Positions 23,398-31,837 are shown, numbered from the stretch's first letter. The stretch is DNA of 35,648 bases from Archangium sp. (GCA_016793585.1 JAEUJR010000355.1:1-35648), one strand, 5' to 3'. Notes: generated by a model not told the origin, from the letters alone. Translations and numbers: made by a program.

Positions 23398-23862
23398 TCA
23401 GAACGGAATGTCATCTCCACCGGCCGGACCAGACGGCGGCGGGCCCATGTCATCGGGCGGGCCACCACCGAAGTCGCTCCCACGGGAGCCGCCGCCGGAG
23501 CCTGCGCCGCCACCTTCACCGCGGCCCGGCCCACCGCCGAGGAACTGCACCGTCTGGGCGACGATCTCGGTCGTGTAGTTCTTCTTCCCTTCCTTGTCGT
23601 TCCACTCACGGGTCTGCAGGCGGCCCTCGACGTAGGCCTGCCGGCCCTTCTTGAGGTACTCGCCGCAGAGCTCGGCCAACTTCCCCCACACGACGATGCG
23701 GTGCCACTCGGTGCGCTCCTGCTTCTGGCCGCTCTTGTCGGTCCAGGATTCGTTGGTCGCGATGTTGAAGTTCGCGACCGCTGCGCCTGATGGAGTGAAG
23801 CGAACCTCGGGGTCTTTGCCGAGGTTGCCGATGAGAATGACCTTGTTCACGCCGCCTGCCAT
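23398..23862 (-). CDS. ssb: Single-stranded DNA-binding protein
   Basis: 154 residues from ATG 23862 ([15 protein letters not shown]), with AAAGGCGG upstream; the longer frame to 23892 is less likely. The OB-fold (about 1-110) has the family's start [44 protein letters not shown] and the aromatic/basic residues that stack with ssDNA. A Gly-rich disordered linker (about 112-145) ends in the acidic tip DDIPF, which recruits replication and repair proteins such as the DNA polymerase chi subunit and RecO. It is essential for replication and repair. The gene is transcribed alone, with its own terminator. Confidence is high. Confidence 0.97.
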   Translation of the reverse strand: MAGGVNKVILIGNLGKDPEVRFTPSGAAVANFNIATNESWTDKSGQKQERTEWHRIVVWGKLAELCGEYLKKGRQAYVEGRLQTREWNDKEGKKNYTTEIVAQTVQFLGGGPGRGEGGGAGSGGGSRGSDFGGGPPDDMGPPPSGPAGGDDIPF

Positions 23863-23888
23863 GTGGTGCCGCCTTTCGATTTCGAGAA

Positions 23889-23907
23889 CCACCCCATCAC
23901 GGGGCGG
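23889..23907 (-). other. Hairpin upstream of ssb
   Basis: A 7-bp stem (arms 23889-23895 and 23901-23907) with a five-base loop; its single A-C mismatch becomes a G-U pair on the minus strand. It lies 26 bases upstream of the ssb start and may be part of the ssb leader, or a weak terminator for the lipoprotein gene upstream. No T-run follows it. Confidence 0.35.
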
Positions 23908-24028
23908 TCACGCAAAGCTGTAGCACGGGGGGCTGACATCGGATCAACGGCGTCGCGCAACTGCGCGGAACCAGCGGTGGAACAAGGCCGCCCCGCGTCG
24001 AGTACGAAGCGGCCATAGCCCGCCTGAC

Positions 24029-25270
24029 TCACCAGCGTACCGACCACGTCTGGTTGGCGAACGTCGCGGAGGGAAGCTCTCCTGCAGCGAACCGCGCGAA
24101 CACGGCGAACTGGCGTTGCTCGGTGCTGCCCGTGCCGTACGACTGGTTCGACGTGTTCGACACGGCCCACAGCCCACCAGCCGTCACCTTCACCTGACCA
24201 AAGGGGAAGTAGAAGCAGGTGTCGTACGAGCCGTGCGAGACCGCGTTCACGCACTCGGTGTGGGTGTACGTGCTGAGGGTGCTGTAGAGCAGCACGTTGT
24301 CGACGTTCCACGCGTTGGCGATGGCGAGGCTCATCAGGTAGCCGCGGTTCGTCTGACCGAGATCGAACCGGAACGGCAGCTGCGCGATCGACGGGAGCAC
24401 CGACATCTTGCTCTCGAGCGTGGTGTTCGTCGACGCGGTCCACGCGCCGCAGCCGGTGACGGCGTTGCAGACGCGACGACGCTCGACGAGCACGGCCTTG
24501 AAGGGGCTCGACTCGTTGGCGCCGGGCGTGAAGTACGGCAGCAGCTCGTTCGCGGCCGCCTGACGAAGCCCGTCACGCGCGCCAGTGTCGAAGAGGTCGG
24601 CGACATCGCGCGCGGGAGCTGGCGGCGTCACCACCTTCGGTGTCACCACGAGCTGCACCGCGCCACTCGCGGTGAGGCCCTGCAGATCGAGCACCGACAC
24701 CTTGAGCGTCAACGCGCGGCCGCGAGGCAGCAATGGCGCGAGGTCGAAGGCAGGCGCGACGTGGCCGTTGCGGGCGCTGTCCCAGGTCGACGGGCGCGAC
24801 GGCACCTCGGTCGTCTTGTCGGCGAGGAAGAGCCGGGGCCCTGCGAGGATCTGACGAGCCAGCACCGAGCCCGAGCTGCTGCGAACCTCGACGAGCAGAA
24901 TGTCGTCGGCAGCGAGCGGGCCCTGGCCATCGGTGGTCGACGACAGCCACACCGAGAGATCGTCCCGCTCCAGGCGAAGGCCCGAGAGGGTCACCGTCTT
25001 CGCCACGCGCGGCACGTTGCGACCTGCGGGCGCGTCGGGCGACCAATAGGTGGCGTTGTTGGTGCTCGCCGACGGGCCGGTCTTCGGGGCGAACGCCGTG
25101 ATGACTGGAATGACCGGGGGGCAGTTGGTGCCCAGCACGCACGACAGCGAGAGCGGCGCTTCGTTCGAGTCGGCCTCGTCGAGGGCCCCGTCTTCGATGA
25201 GCGCGACCTGCCCGCCACAGGCGGCGAGGCCGAGAAGAACCAGACTGCAGACGACCTTGAACGGCGACAT
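24029..25270 (-). CDS. Lipoprotein of unknown function
   Basis: 413 residues from ATG 25270, with GAGGG upstream. The signal peptide ends in LAAC with C18 lipidated, a textbook lipobox. The mature protein begins with an acidic linker, then SCVLGTNCPPV (two Cys at about 44 and 50), and a beta-rich body. A hydrophobic core block near LSLDLQGLTASGAVQLVV-type strands (about 190-210) suggests a bacterial Ig-like or sandwich domain. The second half contains VCNAVTGC and a Tyr/Phe/Ser-rich end (SYDTCFYFPF, then TWSVRW). I recognise no family. Likely on the outer membrane. It precedes ssb by 166 bp and shares no obvious operon with it. Confidence 0.78.
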   Translation of the reverse strand: MSPFKVVCSLVLLGLAACGGQVALIEDGALDEADSNEAPLSLSCVLGTNCPPVIPVITAFAPKTGPSASTNNATYWSPDAPAGRNVPRVAKTVTLSGLRLERDDLSVWLSSTTDGQGPLAADDILLVEVRSSSGSVLARQILAGPRLFLADKTTEVPSRPSTWDSARNGHVAPAFDLAPLLPRGRALTLKVSVLDLQGLTASGAVQLVVTPKVVTPPAPARDVADLFDTGARDGLRQAAANELLPYFTPGANESSPFKAVLVERRRVCNAVTGCGAWTASTNTTLESKMSVLPSIAQLPFRFDLGQTNRGYLMSLAIANAWNVDNVLLYSTLSTYTHTECVNAVSHGSYDTCFYFPFGQVKVTAGGLWAVSNTSNQSYGTGSTEQRQFAVFARFAAGELPSATFANQTWSVRW

Positions 25271-25348
25271 GACGACCCTCGAGACGTGAGAAGTGAGCCT
25301 GCTGCCGGCTGACGTCTCGGGGAGTGGTCGTTTTGCGTGTGCGTCGAC

Positions 25349-27562
25349 TCAACCGCCAGGCGAGGTGGGCGTCACGGGCGTGGGCGCGGTCGGCGTGGGA
25401 GTGACGATGGGCTCGACGGCCTTCGGCGCCTTCGCCTCGGCGATGCGCTGGCTCAGCATCACCTCGAGCGACTTCGCGAATGACGAGACGGTCGGGTCGA
25501 CGCTGCCCTGCGAGGTCTTGATGGCCGCCCACAGCGGCGCGTCGGCCTGAGACTGCTTCACGAGCCCGGTGACGAGCGAGTCGAGCGCGGCGGCGCGATC
25601 GGGCTCGGCGGCAGTGCGCAGCGCCGAGAGGAGCTCCATCGGAGCATCGTGCGCGACGACGGCGAGCTGCTCGGCCAGGAACGCTGCGTTCAGCTCGTCG
25701 CTCGCGTTGAAGCGCACGAACTCGAAGAGCCGCGAGACGGCCTCGAGGTGGCCCGACGCGGCGAGCTCGACCAGGCTGGGCAGCACGGGCACGTCGAGCT
25801 GCGCCTTCTTCGCCGAGTCACGCAGCCGGCCGAACACCTCGTCACTCGCGACCGCGCTGTCGAGGAAGATGCGCACGTTCGCCGGCTCCTTCGGGTCGGA
25901 CAGAATGAGGGCGTCGGCGATGACGGCGCGCACGGCCGGGTCTTTCTCGCTGCGCCACGCGGTGCGGAGGAACGGCGCGTTGCGCTTGTCGCCCTTCTGC
26001 CCCATCGACACGTACGTCTTGAGGCGCGACTCGAGCTCGGCCTGCGACGAGACGACCGACGGAGGCCGCATCATCGACGCGACCGCCGACGCCGGGCCTT
26101 CGCTGCTGCCGAGCGACGCGACCGCTGCGCCGAGGGCGTCGATGTGTTGCACGACCGACGAAGCACGCCCGGGGAAGTCGTTCACCATCACCGAGAAGAC
26201 GAAGCGCTCTCCGCCGACCGACTGCACGTAGCCCGAGAGCGCCGACACGTTCTCGAGCGTGCCCGTCTTCGCGCGCAGGCGGCCGACGGCCTCACTGCCT
26301 TCGAAGCGGTATTTCAGCGTGCCGTCCTTCGCGGCGATGGCCAGTGCCGACAGGTACTCGGGCGCGATGGGGAAGCGCTGAATCATGTGCGTGAGCAGCT
26401 GCGTCGTCTGCGAGGCCGAGAAGCGGTTCGAGTCGTTGAGGCCCGAGCCGTTCTTCATCACGTAGGTGCCGCGGGGAATGTGCACATCACGCTCGAGGAA
26501 GTCCTCCACGGCCTCGATGCCCTTCACGTGGCTGCCCGGCACGCCCTTCACCTCGGCGCCGACGGTCTTGATGAGCTGCTCTGCGACGAAGTTCGACGAG
26601 TTCTTGTTGAGCCGCTTGAGCACGATGTCGAGCGTGTCGCTGGCCGCCGCGGTGAGCAGCTTCGCGTTGCCCGGCACCGTGCCGGTGCGAATGCGCCCCT
26701 TCACCTTCACGCCGCGCTGCTGCAGCAGCTGCTTGAGCGTGAACCCGAAATAGAGCGCGGGTTGATCGACCTTCTTCCACTGGCTCCACACGCCCTTCTC
26801 GAGCGGCACGACGCCCTTCACCTCGAGCTTCTGGCGAACCTTGTCCTTGTCGACGCCGCTGGTGACGGTGAAGCGGCGCTGCGTCTTGGTGCCGGTGGTG
26901 AGCTCGGACTCGACGACGAAGAAGTCGGAGGGGGGCTCGACCTCAGCCACCGCCGCAGCGCCCACGGTCTCGCCGGGCCGCAGGTACACGCCGACGGAGT
27001 TCCAGTTGAGCGAGAGCGCTCCGGTCGGCGCGAGGTACGCCTTGTCGCCGCTCTCTTGATCGAAGCCCGGCGCGGTGCGCTCTGCGTCGAAGTACGACTC
27101 GTCGAGCACGATGCCGTCGCTGATCTCCTTCAGGCCCGCGTGCACGATGTCGGCGACGATGCCGTAGAGCCGCTCGGTGGTGATGGTCGGGTCGCCGCGG
27201 CCCCGCACGAAGAGCACCTTCGCCTTGCCCTCCTTGAAGTCGTGGTCGGTGAGGAAGTCGGTCTCGAAGCGAAAGTCGGGGCCGAGCGAGGTGAGCGCCG
27301 TCGCGGCCGTGAAGAGCTTCACGTTCGAGGCGGGGTTGAGCAGCTCGTCGCCGTCGCGCGAGAAGACGATGGAGCCATCGTCGAGGCTGCGCACCTGCAC
27401 GGTGACGCGCGCACCCTTCAACGTCGAGGTCTCGATCACCGAGGTCAACGCGCGGCGGAGCGCCTCGCGGTCCTTCTCCTTCGTCTGCGGCGCGGGCTGG
27501 GCCGCGACCGACAGCGCGAAGAGCACCAGCACCACCACCCCCACAAACCCGAGTCGTCTCAC
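25349..27562 (-). CDS. dacB: PBP4-type D-Ala-D-Ala carboxypeptidase/endopeptidase with C-terminal helical extension
   Basis: 737 residues from GTG 27562; the frame is open further upstream but lies antisense to the neighbouring gene. A signal peptide (1-21) directs it to the periplasm. The peptidase S13 domain (about 30-485) has all three penicillin-binding motifs: SNVK (S79 nucleophile, K82), SSN (322-324) and KTG (432-434). It trims or cleaves peptidoglycan cross-links. Residues about 490-737 are extra: helical segments such as NAPFLRTAWRSEKDPAVRAVIADALIL resemble HEAT-type repeats, then a Pro/Thr tail. Usual DacB proteins are about 450-480 residues, so the extension roughly half doubles the size. 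It is divergent from the SRPBCC gene. Confidence 0.88.
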   Translation of the reverse strand: MRRLGFVGVVVLVLFALSVAAQPAPQTKEKDREALRRALTSVIETSTLKGARVTVQVRSLDDGSIVFSRDGDELLNPASNVKLFTAATALTSLGPDFRFETDFLTDHDFKEGKAKVLFVRGRGDPTITTERLYGIVADIVHAGLKEISDGIVLDESYFDAERTAPGFDQESGDKAYLAPTGALSLNWNSVGVYLRPGETVGAAAVAEVEPPSDFFVVESELTTGTKTQRRFTVTSGVDKDKVRQKLEVKGVVPLEKGVWSQWKKVDQPALYFGFTLKQLLQQRGVKVKGRIRTGTVPGNAKLLTAAASDTLDIVLKRLNKNSSNFVAEQLIKTVGAEVKGVPGSHVKGIEAVEDFLERDVHIPRGTYVMKNGSGLNDSNRFSASQTTQLLTHMIQRFPIAPEYLSALAIAAKDGTLKYRFEGSEAVGRLRAKTGTLENVSALSGYVQSVGGERFVFSVMVNDFPGRASSVVQHIDALGAAVASLGSSEGPASAVASMMRPPSVVSSQAELESRLKTYVSMGQKGDKRNAPFLRTAWRSEKDPAVRAVIADALILSDPKEPANVRIFLDSAVASDEVFGRLRDSAKKAQLDVPVLPSLVELAASGHLEAVSRLFEFVRFNASDELNAAFLAEQLAVVAHDAPMELLSALRTAAEPDRAAALDSLVTGLVKQSQADAPLWAAIKTSQGSVDPTVSSFAKSLEVMLSQRIAEAKAPKAVEPIVTPTPTAPTPVTPTSPGG

Positions 27563-27646
27563 GATGCCGTTGAGTAAACTCCGGAATCGGGCTTCACCGA
27601 TAGTTTGTGACGTGGTCGCTACACCCACCAGATGAGGGGGCCTCAC

Positions 27647-28396
27647 ATGGCTGAACGAACGGAAGTGTCGCGGGTCATCAAGGCGCCGGCGCGCCGCATC
27701 TACGAAGCGTGGCTCGACCCCGAGGAGCACGCGCTGATGACGGGCGCCTCGACCTCGGCCGGAGAGAACGGCGCCTACACCGCGTGGGACGGCTACATCG
27801 AAGGCCGCACCCTCAGCTCCGAGCCCTTCACGCGCATCGAGCAGCGCTGGCGCACCACCGAGTTCCCCGACGGCGCGCCCGACAGCACGCTCGTCATCGA
27901 GCTGACCGAGGTCGAGGGCGGCACCGAGGTGAAGCTCGTGCACACCAACATCCCCGACGGGCAGGCGGGCGACTACGACAAGGGGTGGCAGGACTATTAC
28001 TTCGACCCGATGGAGAAGTACTTCTCGAGCCCGCGCGAGAAGCTGCGTGAAGGCGTCGAGGCGCTCGAAGAGGCGGCCGAACGCGCGGGTGACGTCATCG
28101 AGGGCGCCGTCGAGCAGGCGGGTGAGGCCATCGAGACGGCGGCGAAGTCGGCGGCGAAGAACGTGGGCAAGGCCTTCGACCGAACGAAGAAGCAGGCGAA
28201 GCGGCAGGCCGAGAAGGCCGTGAAGAAGGGCAAGCAGGTGCAGAAGAAGGTGGCGGCGCAGGCGAAGTCCCTCGGCAAGAAGGTGCGTGCGCTCGTCAAA
28301 GGCAAGAAGGCGGCCACGCCGAAGAAGCCCGCCCTGAAGAAGAAGGCTGCGCCCGCCAGGAAGAAAGCGGCGGCGAAGAAGAAGTCGAAGCGCTGA
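27647..28396 (+). CDS. SRPBCC (AHSA1-like) domain fused to a histone-H1-like Lys/Ala tail
   Basis: 249 residues from ATG 27647, which has GAGGGGG six bases upstream; an ATG at 27632 is a less likely start. Residues 1-125 form an SRPBCC/AHSA1-type domain (EVSRVIKAPARRIYEAWLDPEE, then FTRIEQRWR and VKLVHTNIPDG), a fold that binds hydrophobic ligands or assists Hsp90. After an acidic helix (about 128-168) comes a strongly basic tail (about 170-249) of Lys, Ala and Pro, with KKAAAKKKSKR at the end. It resembles histone H1 C-termini, which myxobacteria also place on CarD and related proteins. The tail should bind nucleic acid; the fusion's function is unknown. Confidence 0.82.
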   Translation: MAERTEVSRVIKAPARRIYEAWLDPEEHALMTGASTSAGENGAYTAWDGYIEGRTLSSEPFTRIEQRWRTTEFPDGAPDSTLVIELTEVEGGTEVKLVHTNIPDGQAGDYDKGWQDYYFDPMEKYFSSPREKLREGVEALEEAAERAGDVIEGAVEQAGEAIETAAKSAAKNVGKAFDRTKKQAKRQAEKAVKKGKQVQKKVAAQAKSLGKKVRALVKGKKAATPKKPALKKKAAPARKKAAAKKKSKR

Positions 28397-28408
28397 AGCG
28401 TGGCCGCG

Positions 28409-28531
28409 ATGCCACTGCGCGTCTTCTTCCACCCGCAGCGAGGCGCCCTCGTGCGCGCCGAGGCGATCGACGCCCGTGCTGCTCGCTACCGCGGCGGTGC
28501 AGATGGCAGCTGGCGCGAGCTGAAGGCCTGA
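28409..28531 (+). other. Upstream fragment of a frameshifted zinc-ribbon gene
   Basis: A 40-codon frame beginning MPLRVFFHPQRGALVRAEAI, 12 bp after the preceding stop. About 33 of 40 third positions are G or C, so it has the coding bias of real genes here. It stops at TGA 28529-28531, and the coding bias then continues in the adjacent frame with no start codon until GTG 28615. The simplest reading is one gene of about 198 codons that has lost one base near 28525, by mutation or sequencing error. Two overlapping genes is the alternative. Confidence 0.4.
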
Positions 28532-28614
28532 GCGTCGAGCAGCAGCGCGATGGCAGCTTCTCGACTTCGGGGAAGCTGCCGGCCGGGTTCGTCTGGGGCG
28601 ATCCATCACGGCAG

Positions 28615-29004
28615 GTGTTCGGGCTCGGCGGGCCTGCGCTCGTGTTCGGCCCGCTCGAGAAGCGCTGTCGCGACTGCGGCGTGGCCTTCGTGTTCACCGC
28701 CGAGGAGCAGCGCCACTGGTACGAGACGCTGGGGTTCTTCCTCGACGCGACGGCCGTGCGGTGCAGCTCGTGCCGGACGAAGCGGCGACGGCTCGAGCAG
28801 GCTCGGCGCGCGTGGGAGCTGGCGCTCCGAGCCGTCGACTCCACGGCGAGGTCGCACGTGGCCGTCGTGGAGGCGGGCCTCACGCTGCTCGAGCGTGGTG
28901 GCCGGGTGAAGCGAGCGACACTGCTGATGCACGTCTCTCGGGCGGAGAAGCTGGGCGCGAACGTGCGGGAGCTCCGCGCGCGAGCTGATCGGTTGCTGCG
29001 GTGA
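28615..29004 (+). CDS. Zinc-ribbon protein (N-terminus probably lost to a frameshift)
   Basis: 129 residues if read from GTG 28615, the first usual start in this frame, though coding bias extends upstream to about 28526. A zinc ribbon lies at about residues 18-46: CRDCG, then EEQRHWYETLGF, then CSSC, two CxxC pairs that hold zinc. The pattern FxFTAEEQxxWYE...RCxxCR matches the probable zinc-ribbon family (zf-trcl type). After it, a helical Arg/Glu/Ala-rich domain runs to the end (RAEKLGANVRELRARADRL). Function is unknown; small zinc ribbons commonly bind nucleic acid or protein. It follows the SRPBCC/H1-tail gene and may be in its operon. Confidence 0.7.
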   Translation: MFGLGGPALVFGPLEKRCRDCGVAFVFTAEEQRHWYETLGFFLDATAVRCSSCRTKRRRLEQARRAWELALRAVDSTARSHVAVVEAGLTLLERGGRVKRATLLMHVSRAEKLGANVRELRARADRLLR

Positions 29005-29019
29005 AGCCGGCGCCATCGG

Positions 29020-30141
29020 TCAACGCGCGAGCTGCCTCCACGCGGTGATCAACGCTGCGGCCGCTTCGACGACCTGCGCTTCGGTCGTCGTTCTGCCCAG
29101 ACTCAGCCGCACCGTGCCTTCGGCGTCGGCCGCGGGGAGCCCCATGGCGAGGATGATGGCCGACGCGGTCTCGTGGCCGTCGTGACAGGCGCTGCCGGTG
29201 CTCGCCGCAACCGAGGGCGTCGCCGCGAGCAACGCGCTGCCGGTCACGCGAGGGAACCGAACGCTCAGCGTGTTCGGCAGCCGTGGCGCGCGCGAGCCAT
29301 TCACGCCGAGCCCCGGAATCTCGGCCGAGAGCAGCAGGAACAACCTGTCTCTCAACAGGCCCACGCGCTTCGCTTCGGCCTCGAGCGTCTTGCTGGCGAT
29401 GGCTGCCGCAGCGCCGAGCCCGACGATCGACGCGACGTTCTCGGTGCCTGGCCGCAGCCCACGCTCATGGTTCGCGCCGAGCAGATACGGCTCGAGCACG
29501 AGCCCGCTGCGAACGAACAGCGCGCCGACGCCTTTCGGCGCGTACAGCTTGTGCCCGCACACCGTCAGCGCATCGACGTCGAGCGTGCGCACGTTCACCG
29601 GCACCTTGCCGACGCTCTGCGACGCATCGGTGTGCATGAGGCCGTTCGCAGCACGGGCGAGTCGGGCGAGCCCGGCGACGGGCTGCAGCACGCCCGTCTC
29701 GTTGTTCGAGTGCATCACCGAGACGAAGCACCCGCCCGGCAGCTCGGGTGGAAGCGCGGTGAGCCCGTTGCGGTCGACAGCCAACCGTTCGACCTTCCAC
29801 CCCTGCGCTTCGAGCGAGCCGACCGGCCCACTCGTCGCAGGGTGCTCGACGACGCTCGTGACGAAGGTGCGGCTTGCGGAATGGGCGCGCGTGAGGCCGA
29901 GAATGGCGAGGTTGTTCGACTCGGTGCCGCCCGAGGTGAAGAGCAGCTCCTTCGAGTCGCAGTGGAGCAACGCGGCCACCTGCGCGCGTGCGTGCTCGAC
30001 CGCCTCCTTCGCGCGCCGGCCGTAGACATGGCTGCTCGAGGGGTTTCCGAAGTGCTCGCGCAGAAAGGGGAGCATCGCGTCGACGACCTCGGGCAGCAGC
30101 GGCGTCGTGGCATTGAAGTCGAGATAGAGCGGGTCGGTCAC
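29020..30141 (-). CDS. Cysteine desulfurase (NifS/IscS family)
   Basis: 373 residues from GTG 30141, overlapping the upstream TGA by four bases (GTGA); the longer frame to 30189 would overlap that gene further. The enzyme takes sulfur from cysteine, giving alanine and a persulfide used for Fe-S clusters or thio-modified tRNA. Landmarks are YLDFNATTPL at the start, GGTESNN (71-77), H100 in VVEH, D172 in HTDASQ, the PLP lysine K198 in CGHKLY and the catalytic C319 in ASTGSACH, the long active-site loop of class I enzymes. No iscU, iscR or other Fe-S gene is nearby; it follows a dioxygenase, so its sulfur client is unclear. Confidence 0.9.
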   Translation of the reverse strand: MTDPLYLDFNATTPLLPEVVDAMLPFLREHFGNPSSSHVYGRRAKEAVEHARAQVAALLHCDSKELLFTSGGTESNNLAILGLTRAHSASRTFVTSVVEHPATSGPVGSLEAQGWKVERLAVDRNGLTALPPELPGGCFVSVMHSNNETGVLQPVAGLARLARAANGLMHTDASQSVGKVPVNVRTLDVDALTVCGHKLYAPKGVGALFVRSGLVLEPYLLGANHERGLRPGTENVASIVGLGAAAAIASKTLEAEAKRVGLLRDRLFLLLSAEIPGLGVNGSRAPRLPNTLSVRFPRVTGSALLAATPSVAASTGSACHDGHETASAIILAMGLPAADAEGTVRLSLGRTTTEAQVVEAAAALITAWRQLAR

Positions 30142-30890
30142 GGGAACACCTCGAAGAACTGGCGCGGCGTGCGCTTCTTGCGAACGCACTTCACGCGGTC
30201 GTTCAGGTAGCAGGCCGAGAAGCCGAGGCGCCGGTGGCCCGTGTGCGTCTTGCCCGAGCGGTGCCAGACGAAGTTGTGCAGGAGCACGCTTTCACCCGCC
30301 TTCACGGGAACGCTCACCGGCGTGAAGCTCCGTTCGGCGACGCGATCGTCGGGAACGACTCCGCCGAGCGGCGTGGCGAGGCCCCAGCGATGCGAGCCGG
30401 GCACGAACTCGAGACAGCCGCCGTTCTCGGGAGCGTCGTCGAGCGCCGTCCACACCTGCACCTCGGGGTTCTCGCTCAGCCCCCACAGCTTGCCCGCGTC
30501 TTGATGCCAGGGAATCTCGGTGCCACCCGCGGCGGCCTTGTTGAAGACGATCGCGCGATAGAGGGTGACGCGCCCGGGAATGAGCGTGCGCACGAGCGGC
30601 TCGAGCGCTTCGTGACGAATGAGCGCGCGAAACCGCTCGTCGAGCTCGAGCTTCTCGAGCTTGCGGTAGTTGAGTGACGGCCCCTGCCAGCCGAGCCCGA
30701 GCGGCGCGTCGCGGTAGTCGCCCGTCGACGCGTCCATCTGGAAGAACATGCCCGGCCAGGTGACGCGGCCCAGCATCAACGCCTCGGAGCGCTCACGGAG
30801 CGACTCGAGCATCGCGTCGTCGACGACCTTGCCCAGCTTCGCGAAGCCGTGCTCCCGGTAGTGCTCGATGGCGGCGGCGACGTCGATCAT
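30138..30890 (-). CDS. Phytanoyl-CoA dioxygenase (PhyH)-family Fe(II)/2-oxoglutarate oxygenase
   Basis: 250 residues; its ATG (30890-30888) overlaps the upstream gene's TGA by four bases. The double-stranded beta-helix has the iron ligands H129 and D131 (WHQD) and H210 (VWHRSG), with an arginine nearby to bind 2-oxoglutarate. GGCLEFVPGSHRWG (157-170) is typical of the family. An N-terminal helix pair (about 5-40) and the YREHGFAKLG segment are also usual. Members hydroxylate lipids, amino acids or natural products; the substrate is not deducible. Placed between an aldo/keto reductase and a cysteine desulfurase with overlapping starts and stops, so the three are surely co-translated. Confidence 0.88.
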   Translation of the reverse strand: MIDVAAAIEHYREHGFAKLGKVVDDAMLESLRERSEALMLGRVTWPGMFFQMDASTGDYRDAPLGLGWQGPSLNYRKLEKLELDERFRALIRHEALEPLVRTLIPGRVTLYRAIVFNKAAAGGTEIPWHQDAGKLWGLSENPEVQVWTALDDAPENGGCLEFVPGSHRWGLATPLGGVVPDDRVAERSFTPVSVPVKAGESVLLHNFVWHRSGKTHTGHRRLGFSACYLNDRVKCVRKKRTPRQFFEVFP

Positions 30891-31801
30891 CGGGCGTAGC
30901 TCGCGTCGGTGCCGGTGAACTCGCGGTGGGCCGCGTCGATGGCGGCGAGCAGCTCAGCTGGCAGGTTCTTCTCGGCTGCCTCGATCGACTCGGTCAGCTG
31001 CGCTTCGCTCGCCGGGCCCAGCAGCACGACGTCGACGCCTTCCCGTTGCGCGACCCACGCGAGCGAGAGCTGAAACAACGACAGCCCCGCCTGACTCGCG
31101 AGCGCGGCGCACTTCACGGCGAACGCGCGCATCGTCTGCGAGCCGTAGCGCTTGCGATAGAGCCCGTTGGTCTCGAGGCGCGCCGACTTCGGCACCGGCG
31201 CCGAGGGGTCTCGCGCGAGCAGCCCACCGGCGAGCGGGTTGTAGACGACGGTCTGAATGGGGAACCGGCGCGTGAAGGCGAAGTACTCGAGGTCGAGCTG
31301 GCGAATGGCGAGGTTGTAGAGCACCTGCGACTGCACCGGCCTCGGCAGGCCACGCGCGTCGCAGAGGTGGTTCAGCTCGCCGAGCTGCCACGCCGCGAAG
31401 TTCGACACGCCCCACGCGCGCGCCTTCTTCGACGCGAGCACGGTCGACAGGCCCTCGAGCGTCTGCTCCAGCGGCGTCGCGTGATCAGGCACGTGGAGCA
31501 GGTACACGTCGACGAAGTCGGTTCGAAGGCGCGCGAGCGATTCGTCGAGTGACGAGACGACGCGAGCAGCGCCGAGCCCTTCCTTCTTCCACGCGCCGAC
31601 CTTGGTGGTGATGGTGACGCGATCGCGGCGATCTGCCAGCGCGCGCCCGAGCACCTGCTCCGAGAGGCCTTCGGCGTAGAGGTTCGCGGTGTCGAACGCG
31701 GTGAGGCCGGCGTCGAGGGCACGATCGACGATGCGTCGCGCCTCGGCCGCGGCAGTCCGCTTTCCGAAGTTCATCGTTCCGACGGCGAGGCGAGCGCGCA
31801 C
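30887..31801 (-). CDS. Aldo/keto reductase
   Basis: 304 residues from GTG 31801. A stop codon lies three codons upstream in frame, so the start cannot be earlier. The NADPH-dependent TIM-barrel enzyme has the full catalytic tetrad: D37 and Y42 (FDTANLY), K67 (TTKVG) and H103 (LLHVPD). The opening LAVGTMNFGKR and the GVSNFAAWQL segment are also standard, and LLGPASEAQL near the end fits the cofactor phosphate site. These enzymes reduce aldehydes or ketones of many kinds. It heads the operon with the PhyH dioxygenase and cysteine desulfurase, and lies 36 bp from the divergent amidohydrolase start. Confidence 0.92.
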   Translation of the reverse strand: MRARLAVGTMNFGKRTAAAEARRIVDRALDAGLTAFDTANLYAEGLSEQVLGRALADRRDRVTITTKVGAWKKEGLGAARVVSSLDESLARLRTDFVDVYLLHVPDHATPLEQTLEGLSTVLASKKARAWGVSNFAAWQLGELNHLCDARGLPRPVQSQVLYNLAIRQLDLEYFAFTRRFPIQTVVYNPLAGGLLARDPSAPVPKSARLETNGLYRKRYGSQTMRAFAVKCAALASQAGLSLFQLSLAWVAQREGVDVVLLGPASEAQLTESIEAAEKNLPAELLAAIDAAHREFTGTDASYAR

Positions 31802-31837
31802 ACCGCTTCATACGACGCGCGTATGCTGACCGCAGCG

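Noticed and set aside
23986..24014. Terminator of the lipoprotein gene (GGCCGC/GCGGCC stem then TTGTT)
   Set aside because: The loop is 17 bases, the stem only six pairs and the T-tract broken; not convincing.
27563..28609. Upstream extension of the PBP4 gene
   Set aside because: It lies antisense to the SRPBCC/H1-tail gene and has a Leu/Arg-rich translation; the signal peptide starts at 27562.
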